NCBI RefSeq assembly: GCF_014773385.1
Contig: NZ_JACXAI010000015.1
Coordinates: 1 to 45,483 of the forward strand
Direction of reading: 5' to 3'
DNA: 45,483 nt
Source of the DNA: Metabacillus arenae
GTDB lineage: Bacteria > Bacillota > Bacilli > Bacillales > Bacillaceae
Every line of letters begins with the position of its first letter. Within the stretch, counting starts at the first letter, position 1. Shown in pieces: positions 16,239 to 24,145 of the stretch. The notes under the pieces were generated by a model, which had not been told where the DNA came from, made no database searches, and worked only from the letters and a program-made list of their open reading frames with translations. The translations under genes and the position numbers were made by a program.

Positions 16239-16379
16239 CTATTTGTTGTCTTTTTGATCTTTTTTCATCTTCATTCGCAAATCTTCCATCACTTGTTTAC
16301 GTAAAATTTTATATAAATATTTATAAGCTTCTTTTTCTGTCTGTTCAAAATTAGGTCCCTTTATAAAAGTTACCTTCAT
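16239..16379 (-). CDS. Small basic protein, paralogue 1 (MKVTFIKGP type)
   Basis: 46 residues, MKVTFIKGPNFEQTEKEAYK, then a Lys/Met-rich helical tail. GAAGGAGGATAT is directly before the ATG, and the gene begins 10 bp after the stop of the HTH gene, so the two are surely co-transcribed. Similar to the following 41-residue protein, indicating a local duplication. Function unknown. Confidence 0.75.
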   Translation of the reverse strand: MKVTFIKGPNFEQTEKEAYKYLYKILRKQVMEDLRMKMKKDQKDNK

Positions 16380-16389
16380 ATATCCTCCT

Positions 16390-16614
16390 TCACATATCAA
16401 AAAAGTCGTCCGCTTTAGCGTTTGGTTCTATCTTTCTTATTGCTTTCATAACTTTTTTAATCGTGCTCATACTTGGAGAGTAATTGGGTTCGGAACAAAT
16501 TCGGCTTGCTGTATTCCTTCCGATCATAGCAGCCTTGCATAAATCCTCCTGAGTATATCCATGCCTATCTATAAATTTTCCAACTTTACTGCGTTTTTTG
16601 CCAATTCCCCACAT
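16390..16614 (-). CDS. Phage-type Cro/CI HTH transcriptional regulator
   Basis: 74 residues. A helix-turn-helix of the XRE/Cro type is visible: YTQEDLCKAAMIGRNTASRI (about 20-39) followed by a helix PSMSTIKKVMKAIRK. AGGGAGAT lies 8 nt before the ATG. It heads a minus-strand set with the two tiny paralogous proteins and faces a divergent region leading to conjugation-type remnants, the layout of a lysogeny or transfer control region. A direct-repeat operator candidate lies just upstream. Confidence 0.85.
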   Translation of the reverse strand: MWGIGKKRSKVGKFIDRHGYTQEDLCKAAMIGRNTASRICSEPNYSPSMSTIKKVMKAIRKIEPNAKADDFFDM

Positions 16615-16638
16615 TGCAGGATCTCCCTTTCATACTTG

Positions 16639-16662
16639 TTATTTACAAGCATTATCGACAAG
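16639..16662. promoter_or_regulatory. Direct-repeat operator candidate upstream of the HTH gene
   Basis: TTATTTACAAG (16639-16649) and TTATCGACAAG (16652-16662) repeat with a 13-bp period, 25 bp upstream of the HTH start codon. A plausible autoregulatory binding site. The remaining sequence to 16998 shows no gene. Confidence 0.4.
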
Positions 16663-16998
16663 AGTTAGACAACCTATTCAAAATAGTTTCGCCAGCTATT
16701 AAAAAAATATTTTACTAATTGGTGAAACATGGACAAGCGGTATGACATAGGCTTATAACACGAAATAAAAACAGCAGAAAACGTGCAGCAAATATTTCTA
16801 TACAGGATTTCATATGTTTTGAAAATCAATTCCGTAATAGATTCAACTATGTATCGTTACTGCAATTGTACAAGTAGAAACATTGTTTATGCAAGAAAAA
16901 GAAAACATGTTAAGAACTTAGAAGGGTGAGAGATAGGAATGAGAGAAAGCGCGAGGGAGAGAAAGGAAAGAGATAGGAAAGAGATAGGGGGAATAAAA

Positions 16999-17314
16999 AT
17001 GTTCAAACAAAAAACAGAGGTTATACCTTTTAGAGAATTTATGCGCCGGCAAGCGATACCCCTAAAAGAACAACCTTATACTCCTATTTTATATTCTTTG
17101 TTGCCTGGTATGTCCATAGAAAGTTTTTTTAATATGTCACCTCAGATGACAGGACTGTATGCCCTTGTATTAGGTGCAGGAGCTTTAGGCATACTTTCAC
17201 ACCTAATTGAAGTGAACGCAGCTAAAAGTGGGTTTGAGAATGTCGATAACCCGTGTTATTTTTCCTGTTGGTACATTCAGCTTCATAATTTGGGTCCTAT
17301 TTAAAATCATATAG
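16999..17314 (+). pseudogene. Frameshifted small membrane protein of an integrative element
   Basis: The open frame from ATG 16999 (GGGGGAATAAAA before it) begins MFKQKTEVIPFREFMRRQAIP, runs into a hydrophobic segment around MTGLYALVLGAGALGILSHL, and then ends in an unlikely Cys-rich tail at 17304. Shifting frame at about 17241 instead gives ITRVIFPVGTFSFIIWVLF, a proper second membrane helix, ending in TAG at 17314. The gene therefore appears disrupted by a one-base change. Such proteins occur just before FtsK/SpoIIIE-type transfer ATPases in Bacillus integrative elements, and a piece of one follows here. Confidence 0.55.
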
Positions 17315-17326
17315 GAGGGTTATGGG

Positions 17327-17446
17327 ATGCTTAATGAATTTATTAAACGTCATAAGGCTAAGAGTCACTTAAATAAGTGTTTTGTGAATGCCGGATTATA
17401 TCAGACTTATAAAAATAGCAACGTTGATATATCAAGGCCTATGTAG
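17327..17446 (+). pseudogene. N-terminal fragment of an FtsK/SpoIIIE-type transfer ATPase (tentative)
   Basis: 39 residues from ATG 17327 (AGGAGG upstream). The sequence MLNEFIKRHKAKSHLNKCF, then NAGLYQTYK, resembles the extreme N-terminus of conjugative FtsK-like ATPases of Gram-positive elements (basic helix, then GLYxTYK). It stops at a TAG inside three tandem 9-bp repeats. All catalytic domains are missing, so this is a remnant if the assignment is right. Confidence 0.4.
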
Positions 17447-17467
17447 ATCATGTAGATAATGTAGATG
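17441..17467 (+). repeat. Three tandem 9-bp repeats (ATGTAGATN)
   Basis: ATGTAGATC, ATGTAGATA and ATGTAGATG follow head to tail. They lie at the truncation point of the ATPase fragment, so they may mark a slippage or deletion scar, or be a short iteron. Confidence 0.6.
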
Positions 17468-17568
17468 TTATTCTATTTTAAAATAAAAGAGAAGTACTTA
17501 TATATCTAAACAAATATTAGGAATCTTAAGAGATCGACAAAATAACTCGAATTAGTGTACTAATCAGT

Positions 17569-17709
17569 ATGGGTATGGTGGTGTTTATGGTAGTGGGGAC
17601 AAACTGGGACACAATCAGCCAAACTGTCCCCAATTTTATAAAATGGAGCATATTCTATCCTATGGGAAAAGCTATGATATCGGGCTTAATCGAACACGAT
17701 CTGTATTAG
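17569..17709 (+). pseudogene. Membrane-protein remnant at the right end of the islet
   Basis: 46 codons from ATG 17569 to TAG: a hydrophobic start (MGMVVFMVVG), then TNWDTISQTVPNF and a tail ending LIEHDLY. The frame is open upstream without a start, back to a TAA near 17530. It reads like the C-terminus of a small membrane protein whose front was deleted; family unknown. It ends 19 bp before the right att copy. Confidence 0.35.
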
Positions 17710-17728
17710 TCATTATGAATAACTTACA

Positions 17729-17771
17729 TTGACAGGGTGGAGGTCGCTGGTTCGAGACCAGTGGGAATCAT
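17729..17771 (+). repeat. Right attachment site (att): duplicated tRNA-Val 3' half
   Basis: 43 bp equal to 13748-13790 except for one base. It comprises the anticodon loop through the 3' end of tRNA-Val but lacks the 5' half, so it cannot be a functional tRNA. It marks the right end of the inserted element. Confidence 0.88.
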
Positions 17772-17775
17772 ACAC

Positions 17776-17815
17776 AAAACCCTTAGAGGATAAACCGTTC
17801 TAGGGTTTTTTATTT
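17776..17815 (+). terminator. Probable original tRNA-Val terminator
   Basis: AAAACCCT / AGGGTTTT stem followed by T6 directly after the right att copy, where the terminator would have stood before insertion. Confidence 0.75.
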
Positions 17816-17822
17816 TTGATGT

Positions 17823-17846
17823 AAAAAAGGCAGATTACCTGCCCTT
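17823..17846 (-). terminator. Terminator of the Asp-rich protein genes
   Basis: GGCAG-ATTAC-CTGCC stem with flanking A and T runs on both sides, so active in either direction. It lies 8 bp after the stop of the minus-strand gene at 17854. Confidence 0.75.
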
Positions 17847-17853
17847 TTCACTG

Positions 17854-18183
17854 TTAATTATGTTTTCTCCGTTTGCAGCACTTCACTTTTTTTATATCAT
17901 TTTCATCGTAAATAGTTTTGGGTCTATTATTTTTCTTTGTCAACTCTTCAAGCTTTTGTATAGCTTTATCAAATTCTTGAATGGACATTTCATTTTTTGC
18001 CAAAGATGAACATAGTATTGCATATGCAATTGGCATAACATCAACTAGGACGTTTACATTGACATCTACATCAGAATTACCGCTATTATTCATGTGCGAT
18101 GTATTTGATATACGCTCATCGTAGTTTTCTCTTCCCCATGATAAAAGGTCTGTTACTTTCTGTTCATAATTTGAATTTCCCAT
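17854..18183 (-). CDS. Hypothetical protein with alternating Asp/Val stretch
   Basis: 109 residues, not recognised. It contains a beta-like alternating segment SDVDVNVNVLVDVMP (about 37-51), a short hydrophobic stretch AYAILCSSL, and a basic tail with KCCKRRK. GAGGAAACTGT precedes the ATG. It lies 49 bp after the 102-residue Asp-rich gene on the same strand and shares with it alternating acidic/hydrophobic segments, so the two probably form an operon. No signal peptide. A spore- or surface-associated structural role is possible but unproven. Confidence 0.65.
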   Translation of the reverse strand: MGNSNYEQKVTDLLSWGRENYDERISNTSHMNNSGNSDVDVNVNVLVDVMPIAYAILCSSLAKNEMSIQEFDKAIQKLEELTKKNNRPKTIYDENDIKKVKCCKRRKHN

Positions 18184-18232
18184 ACAGTTTCCTCACTTAT
18201 TTAGTACATATTAATTTCAATTCAAACCTGAA

Positions 18233-18541
18233 TTATTTATCTAGATCCAAATCAGAATCAGATTTAGAATGAGCACGTACTTTTGCTTTAGAGTCAGAAT
18301 CAATGTCAATATCAACATAAACTTTAGAATTTCCACTATCAAAGACTTTAGCGATGTTAACATTTTTGTTTTCATCGAGATTTTTTAATTTGTTGTCGTT
18401 TTTTAGATCGTTATCATTTTTTGAAAAAATTTTGCTATCAAAGTCAATATCTGCTTTTGCATGACTATCTGATTTAGATTTGCTCAAGTTTTTGGATTGA
18501 TCGTCATCCGAATGACAATTTTTTTCTTTATAATCTCCCAT
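18233..18541 (-). CDS. Low-complexity Asp/Lys/Ser-rich protein
   Basis: 102 residues dominated by D, K, S and N: repeated SKSDSHAKADIDFDS-like and VDIDIDSDSKAKVRAHSKSD units, with an acidic end SDSDLDLDK. One HCHS-like CHSDDD occurs near the start. AAAAGGAGTGATGAGGAA gives a strong ribosome site. No known domain is recognised. D-x-D runs could bind calcium, and the alternating pattern resembles poorly characterised spore-associated proteins of Bacilli; this is inference. Probably co-transcribed with the gene that follows. Confidence 0.65.
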   Translation of the reverse strand: MGDYKEKNCHSDDDQSKNLSKSKSDSHAKADIDFDSKIFSKNDNDLKNDNKLKNLDENKNVNIAKVFDSGNSKVYVDIDIDSDSKAKVRAHSKSDSDLDLDK

Positions 18542-19007
18542 TTCCTCATCACTCCTTTTCAGTTTGTAATAGTATATGTGTATCTATAAAAATTGAATAG
18601 ATTATTGACTTGGAAGATTAGCCTGATTTTGAAAACATAAGAATAATAAAAAAGATAAGGAAAATAAAAATAGTTGGTATTTCACCAGTCCAAAAACTTA
18701 ATCTTTTTCAACATTCATTTAATTTTCTATCTTCCAAAGAGGAATCAGAGATTAAACTTAGGAGGAAATCTCAAGAATCTAAAACTCGATTTCTTGCAGA
18801 AAGGCTAATGACCTAGGTACAGGTGGAGCCAGGAGGCCCTGAGAACAACAATGTTAATCATCTACCTGAACCTAAATATCCAGGACCACAAAGAAAGACC
18901 ATTCAGCCTACATCTAAGATAGGATGAATGGTCTTAATAGAATTTCAGGCAATGCTTTTTAGTTTATACAGCTTAAGAGGCTATACATTATTTGACTTAC
19001 GATGATT
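18542..19007. other. Gap with a decayed ORF and a long hairpin
   Basis: No intact gene. A plus-strand open stretch (about 18813-18927) translates as VEPGGPENNNVNHLPEP and onward to a TGA but has no start, so it looks like a gene fragment. A strong hairpin at 18895-18935 (AAGACCATTCA / TGAATGGTCTT plus an inner CCTA/TAGG) overlaps its end and may be its old terminator. Confidence 0.4.
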
Positions 19008-19418
19008 TTAAGATTTGGTATAATTCAAATCCCAAATGATCCCAAAGCTATCCTTGACTTTAGCGTATTTTGCTCCCCAGAATGTATCTTGAAGTTCCAT
19101 TAGGATTGTACCTTTTTGACTTAAAGCATCGTAGTATTTTTGAATTTCTTCTTCACTTTCTAATTCAAGAGCTAATGAAACGTTAGTGCCGATCTCTACT
19201 GAATGGTCTAAAAATGTATCAGATGCCATGAGAAATAAACTGCCTTTTTTAAATTGAGCATGCATGATTCTTTCATCTGCTTCTGGTGGAGTTGGAAAGT
19301 CTGCCTCACCAAAGGTTTGGATATTTAAGACTTCGCCATTAAATACTTCCTTATAATACTCTAATGCTTCTTTGGCATTCCCGTTAAACGTAAGATATGG
19401 CGTTGCTTGATGTTTCAT
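19008..19418 (-). CDS. VOC-family protein (PhnB / glyoxalase-like)
   Basis: 136 residues of the vicinal-oxygen-chelate fold, PhnB-like subgroup: start MKHQATPYLTFNGNAKEALEYY, middle ADERIMHAQFKKGSLFLMASD, end WGAKYAKVKDSFGIIWDLNY. These proteins are metal-binding or binding-only relatives of glyoxalases; the substrate is not predictable. The ATG at 19418 has GAAGGAGTG in front; the longer frame to 19493 is rejected. Stands alone. Confidence 0.88.
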   Translation of the reverse strand: MKHQATPYLTFNGNAKEALEYYKEVFNGEVLNIQTFGEADFPTPPEADERIMHAQFKKGSLFLMASDTFLDHSVEIGTNVSLALELESEEEIQKYYDALSQKGTILMELQDTFWGAKYAKVKDSFGIIWDLNYTKS

Positions 19419-20023
19419 TTTCAACACTCCTTCTACATTTTTAATATTTTTTAATGATAACCAATCTAATTGCATTAGTAACATTTTTCTCAATGAACGA
19501 AGTCACAACTACTTTGCTTGTTATAAATTTTAAACACTTCCAGTTTTTTAGGAGTATTCCATCACCTGAGGCATAAGCTTTTCTGTTAAGAGACCCAAGC
19601 ATGATCAATTGGCCCAATATGTACTTTTTAAGACCAGCTCCTCATTTCATTCCTCCTTCGGACCCGTATCACTTTTATTGTAGGAACAAACGTTCCCTTT
19701 GTCAATGTTAAATTTATATTTTCTAACATAAATAAGCATAAAATGGTAATAAGTCTTTTGCTTAAGAAAACATAATGGAGCTCATCATGAAAAATCTCAG
19801 AATACACTTAATATTAAATTTGTCCTAACTAGTGAAAATGAATTGAAAAGATTTAACAGAGGTATTTCAGCTGCTGAATGCAGATGGTATAATTGATTTG
19901 AATTGGAATAATTATGTAGAATTAAAGGGAAACACGCGTCTTGGAAGTTCAAGTCTTTTATAAGGAAGAAGTATATCTCTTTAATTCTGAAATTTCAAAA
20001 AACGGGATACCAGGGGGATTTAA
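19419..20023. other. Gap without a gene
   Basis: AT-rich sequence with only short open stretches. Around 19850-19963 a plus-strand frame reads LLNADGIIDLNWNNYVELKG, protein-like but without a start, perhaps a remnant. No terminator or clear promoter is seen except the ribosome site of the next gene. Confidence 0.3.
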
Positions 20024-20887
20024 ATGAAACTAGGAGTCAGCTCATATAGCTTTTATTCTGCACTGCAATCTGGGGAAATGACGATTGTAGATGCTATTCA
20101 TTGGATAAAAGCAAATAATGGGGAGCATATTGAAATTGTTCCTATAGGATTTACGTTAGATGACAATGACTCATTAATCGCTGATATTGTTAAACACACA
20201 AAAGAAGTGGGAATCGAAATTTCTAATTATGCAGTAGAGGCAAATTTTGTTGATAAAAATGAACGTCAGTTTCAAGATGAACTTGAAAATTTAAAAAGGC
20301 AGGTTGATATCGCAAATAGGCTTGGTGTCAAGAGGATGCGCCATGATGTTGCTTCAAGGCCTCGGAACAATACTTCAATCATTCAGTTTGAAAGGGATTT
20401 ACCGATTATTGTAGAGGTTTGCAAGGAAATTGCAGATTATGCCGCGGAATATGGGATAATAACGAGTATTGAAAATCATGGTTATCACGTGCAGCATGCA
20501 GATCGTGTCAATAAAATCGTTCATTTAGTAGATAGAGATAATTTTAGGACAACACTTGATGTTGGTAACTTCCTATGTGTTGATGAAGATCCATTATCGT
20601 CTGTTATACGGAATCTATCGATTGCATCAATGGTGCATGTTAAGGACTTTTATATTCGTCCTTTTTCCCATAACCCAGGAGATGGATTTTTCCAGACAAC
20701 AACAGGTAATTATTTACGCGGAGCCATTGTCGGCCATGGTGATGTTGACATTCCGGGCATTGTTAAGGTTATGCAATCTTCTGGTTATGACGGGCACATA
20801 TCTTTAGAATTTGAAGGAATGGAAGAATGTAAGAACGCTATAAAAATTGGTTTAGATAATATTCGGCGAATTTGGAATGGCAAATAA
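20024..20887 (+). CDS. Sugar phosphate isomerase/epimerase family protein (TIM barrel)
   Basis: 287 residues of the xylose-isomerase-like TIM-barrel superfamily. Metal-ligand positions are recognisable: Glu150 (SIENHG), Asp179 (TLDVGN), His205 (VHVKD) and Glu262/264 (SLEFEG). Such enzymes isomerise or epimerise sugars or inositol-type compounds; the substrate is unknown. CCAGGGGGATTTAA precedes the ATG. A hairpin terminator separates it from the CE7 esterase 154 bp downstream, but both probably belong to one carbohydrate-use locus. Confidence 0.85.
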   Translation: MKLGVSSYSFYSALQSGEMTIVDAIHWIKANNGEHIEIVPIGFTLDDNDSLIADIVKHTKEVGIEISNYAVEANFVDKNERQFQDELENLKRQVDIANRLGVKRMRHDVASRPRNNTSIIQFERDLPIIVEVCKEIADYAAEYGIITSIENHGYHVQHADRVNKIVHLVDRDNFRTTLDVGNFLCVDEDPLSSVIRNLSIASMVHVKDFYIRPFSHNPGDGFFQTTTGNYLRGAIVGHGDVDIPGIVKVMQSSGYDGHISLEFEGMEECKNAIKIGLDNIRRIWNGK

Positions 20888-20958
20888 GGCTCTTCTGAAG
20901 TTGTTTTACTCATTGAATCCGTTTTCATGTTAAAACGATCTTTACACGTAAAATTTTT

Positions 20959-20988
20959 TGCCCGATTCACCAACACCCGGGCATTTTT
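20959..20988 (+). terminator. Terminator after the isomerase gene
   Basis: TGCCCG / CGGGCA stem with a 13-nt loop followed by T5. Confidence 0.7.
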
Positions 20989-21041
20989 GCTAGAATTGCC
21001 GAAGGGGACAGTCAATAATATATAGATGAGGTGGAAACTAT

Positions 21042-21992
21042 ATGGATCGTTATAAACAAACAATTTCTGATTTTAATAATTATAAACCTATGTTAACAAA
21101 ACGAGAAGATTTTGATGATTTTTGGGATTCAGCAATCCAGCTCTCTAATTCGACTCCCCTGCAAGAAACTATTGAGCAAATGGATTATCCAATTAATGAA
21201 GTAATCGTGAATAAGGTAACTTATCAAGGAATAGATGGCACACCGATTCAAGCCTATTATCTTTTACCAAGCAAAGCACCTGATCCATTACCTTGTTTGA
21301 TTTGTTTTCATGGCTATGGCGGCAGTAAAGGCTCTCCATCTAGATATACGCACTGGCTTATTCAGGGCTATGCTGTGCTGGCTGTGGATGCAAGAGGGCA
21401 TGGAAAAACAGGAGAATCCTCTGTTTATACGACAGGGCATGCTGGTTCATGGGCGACTCAAGGACTGCTTGATAAAAAAGAATATTATTACTACAAAGTA
21501 TATACTGATTCAAAAAGAGCAATAGATTTTGTCATGAATCGGCCAGAAATAAATCATGAACGAGTCGGCATTATCGGGGGAAGCTTTGGCGGGGGAATTA
21601 GTTTAGCCGTTGCTGCGTTAGATTCCAGACCTAAACTCTTCGCCGCAGATGTACCAAACATGTGTAACATTGAGCTCGCCATCGAGCAAAAAATGGAAGG
21701 GTCTCTTACTGCTATTGAAACTTATCTTGCCAAAAACCCAAAGTATGTCGACAAGGTTTTAGAAACCTTGTCTTACTTTGATAATCTCAACCTTGCAAAC
21801 CGGATACAAAAAAAGATTCGAATCTCAGTTGCCTTAAAAGATCCTGTCTGTCCCCCCCAGACAATCTTTGGCGTTTATAATCATATCTCATCTGAAAAAA
21901 CATTGATTGTTCATCCATATGCAGGCCATGATGCACCAGGGACAGAAGAGCATATCGATCAGTTGATTCAGTTTGTTAGGGAGAATTTGTAA
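21042..21992 (+). CDS. CE7-family acetyl esterase (acetylxylan esterase / cephalosporin-C deacetylase type)
   Basis: 316-residue cytosolic alpha/beta hydrolase that removes acetyl groups from short acetylated oligosaccharides. The catalytic triad can be placed: Ser181 in GGSFGG, Asp267 in KDPVCPP, His296 in AGHDAP. The CE7 N-terminal region (DDFWD) and the HGYGGSKG oxyanion loop are also visible; the usual RGQG motif is DARGHGKTGES here. GATGAGGTGGAAACTAT precedes the ATG. There is no signal peptide. With the isomerase upstream and a secreted beta-helix protein downstream it suggests degradation of an acetylated plant polysaccharide. Confidence 0.88.
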   Translation: MDRYKQTISDFNNYKPMLTKREDFDDFWDSAIQLSNSTPLQETIEQMDYPINEVIVNKVTYQGIDGTPIQAYYLLPSKAPDPLPCLICFHGYGGSKGSPSRYTHWLIQGYAVLAVDARGHGKTGESSVYTTGHAGSWATQGLLDKKEYYYYKVYTDSKRAIDFVMNRPEINHERVGIIGGSFGGGISLAVAALDSRPKLFAADVPNMCNIELAIEQKMEGSLTAIETYLAKNPKYVDKVLETLSYFDNLNLANRIQKKIRISVALKDPVCPPQTIFGVYNHISSEKTLIVHPYAGHDAPGTEEHIDQLIQFVRENL

Positions 21993-22093
21993 CTGGATTT
22001 TAGAAATTTTTTTCATACATTTTTACAAAAAACTTATCCTTCTGCAAGCTTTATGGATTAAATGGTTTAGGAAAGATATTTCCTCCCTTTGAC

Positions 22094-22129
22094 ACGAAGA
22101 AACCACAGCAAAGGCTGTGGTTTCTTCGT
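22094..22129. repeat. Perfect 16-bp inverted repeat
   Basis: ACGAAGAAACCACAGC and its exact complement separated by AAAG. No T-run follows. Its outer part (GTGG...TTTCTTCG) is shared with the hairpin at 35373-35401, which suggests a common origin, perhaps ends of IS200/IS605-like elements or a small palindromic repeat. It may still act as terminator for the esterase gene. Confidence 0.6.
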
Positions 22130-22218
22130 AAAGCCAACTATTATTAAAATGTTGGTGATTAGAAGGGGAGTAAAAGCTTAGAGTTCTTTTTCAACCTCAT
22201 ACTTTAAATAGAAAGCTT

Positions 22219-23412
22219 CTAAAAGTTTTTGTTAATATTCACTTGTTTATTGTTCCAGACGTTTAAATCTGTAATATCACTGTTCGTATAAATTCCATAC
22301 TTTGCGTTTATTAAGGTATTGTCTAATATTGTATAATCTTTAAGTACATCATTTGAATGATTAGAGGTAATTGCTATTATAGATGTATTTTTATCAGTTC
22401 CTTTATGTCCATTTTTCAGATGATTTTTTATTATTTTAATATGACTTGCATTCGCCACGTCAATGATTCTTCCATAATGGCCAACCCCAGTGATCGTGTT
22501 ATCAACTATTGTAGAATGATCAGCATAGATAGAGATAGCTGACCACATGTCATGAAGGTTGTTATTTGGATAGGTGGTATAGAAATTGTTTTGATAAAAG
22601 TTATTATATATTTTATTCCCCTTAATCAGAACTCCAGGAGATTGTATCTTTATTGCTCTTTTATATGTATATGAAAATGAATTGTTAAGTATTTTAAGAT
22701 TAATTTTATCTTTAAACCCTTGTACGACAATTCCATCTCCATCATCTTTTGGGCCAATATTTGTGATGCTTGAGTTGCTGATTGTAATATTTTTTGGAGC
22801 CGGCTGATTGCTACTGTCAGGGCGGATTAATATCCCTCTAGCCACATAGTGCCCCCACCCTTTTACAGGGTTTCTAGCCATCACATTCTCTATGTAATTT
22901 TGATCCATTATGATGTTTTTTGTTCCGCCCTTTACTCTTATCGCACTTACGGTTAAGCGAGATAGGGAGCGGGCTTCTGGTTGTGTGAAATTTTGAATGA
23001 CATTTTCCGAAATGACGACACGACTAGAGCTCTCTTCGATTGTAATACCACGCAGGGCAGTTTTCTTTCCGTTCACTGTAAGATTACGAATAATGATATT
23101 CGATCCCTTCACTCTCATAACCGTTATTAAGTCAGCTGATGCATTTATTTTGGCATTTGACCCGTACACCTCAGTATTATCAGAAATATGTAATTCCTTC
23201 GATATCTTATATTCACCCTCTGGAAAATAAATTTTATTGTCAGCTCCATCTTTTAAAGCGCTTTGGATGGCAGCTGTGTCGTCGGACACTCCATCTCCTT
23301 TAGCACCGTAATTTTTTACATTTATGACGATCGTTTCATCAGTTAAGAGAGTTGGAAATATGTAAAAAGAAGCAACAATAACAAAAAATGAAAAAATGAT
23401 TCTTTTAACCAC
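22219..23412 (-). CDS. Secreted right-handed beta-helix protein (pectate-lyase-3 / GH28-like)
   Basis: 397 residues with an N-terminal signal/anchor (about 3-20). The pectate_lyase_3 start motif INVKNYGAKGDGVSDDTAAIQ is at about 30-50, followed by a series of beta-helix turns rich in N, I and V (e.g. NIIIRNLTVNGKKT, NITISNSSITNIG). This family includes polysaccharide lyases, glycosidases and epimerases acting on pectin-like polymers. The start is GTG at 23412, with AAGGAG about 8 nt upstream. A cre-like sequence TTAAAGCGCTTTGG (11 of 14) lies inside the coding region at 23253-23266. Convergent with the CE7 gene. Confidence 0.85.
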   Translation of the reverse strand: MVKRIIFSFFVIVASFYIFPTLLTDETIVINVKNYGAKGDGVSDDTAAIQSALKDGADNKIYFPEGEYKISKELHISDNTEVYGSNAKINASADLITVMRVKGSNIIIRNLTVNGKKTALRGITIEESSSRVVISENVIQNFTQPEARSLSRLTVSAIRVKGGTKNIIMDQNYIENVMARNPVKGWGHYVARGILIRPDSSNQPAPKNITISNSSITNIGPKDDGDGIVVQGFKDKINLKILNNSFSYTYKRAIKIQSPGVLIKGNKIYNNFYQNNFYTTYPNNNLHDMWSAISIYADHSTIVDNTITGVGHYGRIIDVANASHIKIIKNHLKNGHKGTDKNTSIIAITSNHSNDVLKDYTILDNTLINAKYGIYTNSDITDLNVWNNKQVNINKNF

Positions 23413-24145
23413 TATGAAACTCCTTCATGATTAGAATTTGGTATCAATACCAGCATTGATTCAATTTTATTTTAGTAAGATAAAAAACATGTTTCTCCGA
23501 TAAGGATATAGGAGGGAAAAGAATTGGTCAATCGATGAAGGTGAAATGTTCAAAATTGTTATTGAAAAATTAATAATATTAACATTGTAATCTTGGAGAA
23601 ATTGACTTCTATCGTTTATTGCATCTTAAGTGACCAATAACGTGCAGCATGGGGTATATCGGTTTGGAGTGTAAGCATTTGTGACCTGCATTTAAGGGCA
23701 TCATCTAAACAAACTTTTTCCCTTTTCCTTTCTCCGGCATAGTGATTTTTAAAAATTCAATGTAATTCTAGCATGTAACAAATGCTGTCGTGTCTTATTA
23801 ATTGCAATCATGTGGAAAAGTAGACTTTACCTCTATATCGTGCAATGGGAATTTATCATACGTATAGTTTCAAAAAGTATCCATACAATAAAAAGGTGTT
23901 TTTGCTTAAGAAACTCACTTACTTATTTTGAAGGGGTTATGGTATTCATATTGAAGCATATCGACGCGGCAGATATTAATATTTCGGAGAGTTTCATGGA
24001 ACCATTTTGAATTCAAACTTTCCAACAATAGGTTAATGAAAAAGCGGTGTCCATTCTATAATCCAGTACAATGAAAGAGAAATTGTAAAAAATATGTATG
24101 AACCACTCATGTTACAACACTGTATCAATATATAGAGGTGTTTTG
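23413..24145. other. Gap of about 730 bp without a recognised gene
   Basis: Divergent intergenic region between the beta-helix gene and the DUF421 gene. A 66-codon ORF at 23810-24010 has no ribosome site and odd composition; it is not accepted. No repeats, terminators or clear promoters are seen. Confidence 0.4.

Noticed and set aside
17600-17640. GGGACA ... TGTCCC inverted words as an att core or terminator
   Set aside because: The stem is imperfect and lies within the 17569 open frame; the tRNA duplication explains the boundary better.
23810-24010. 66-codon ORF
   Set aside because: No ribosome site, no recognisable protein features, in a long unconserved-looking gap.
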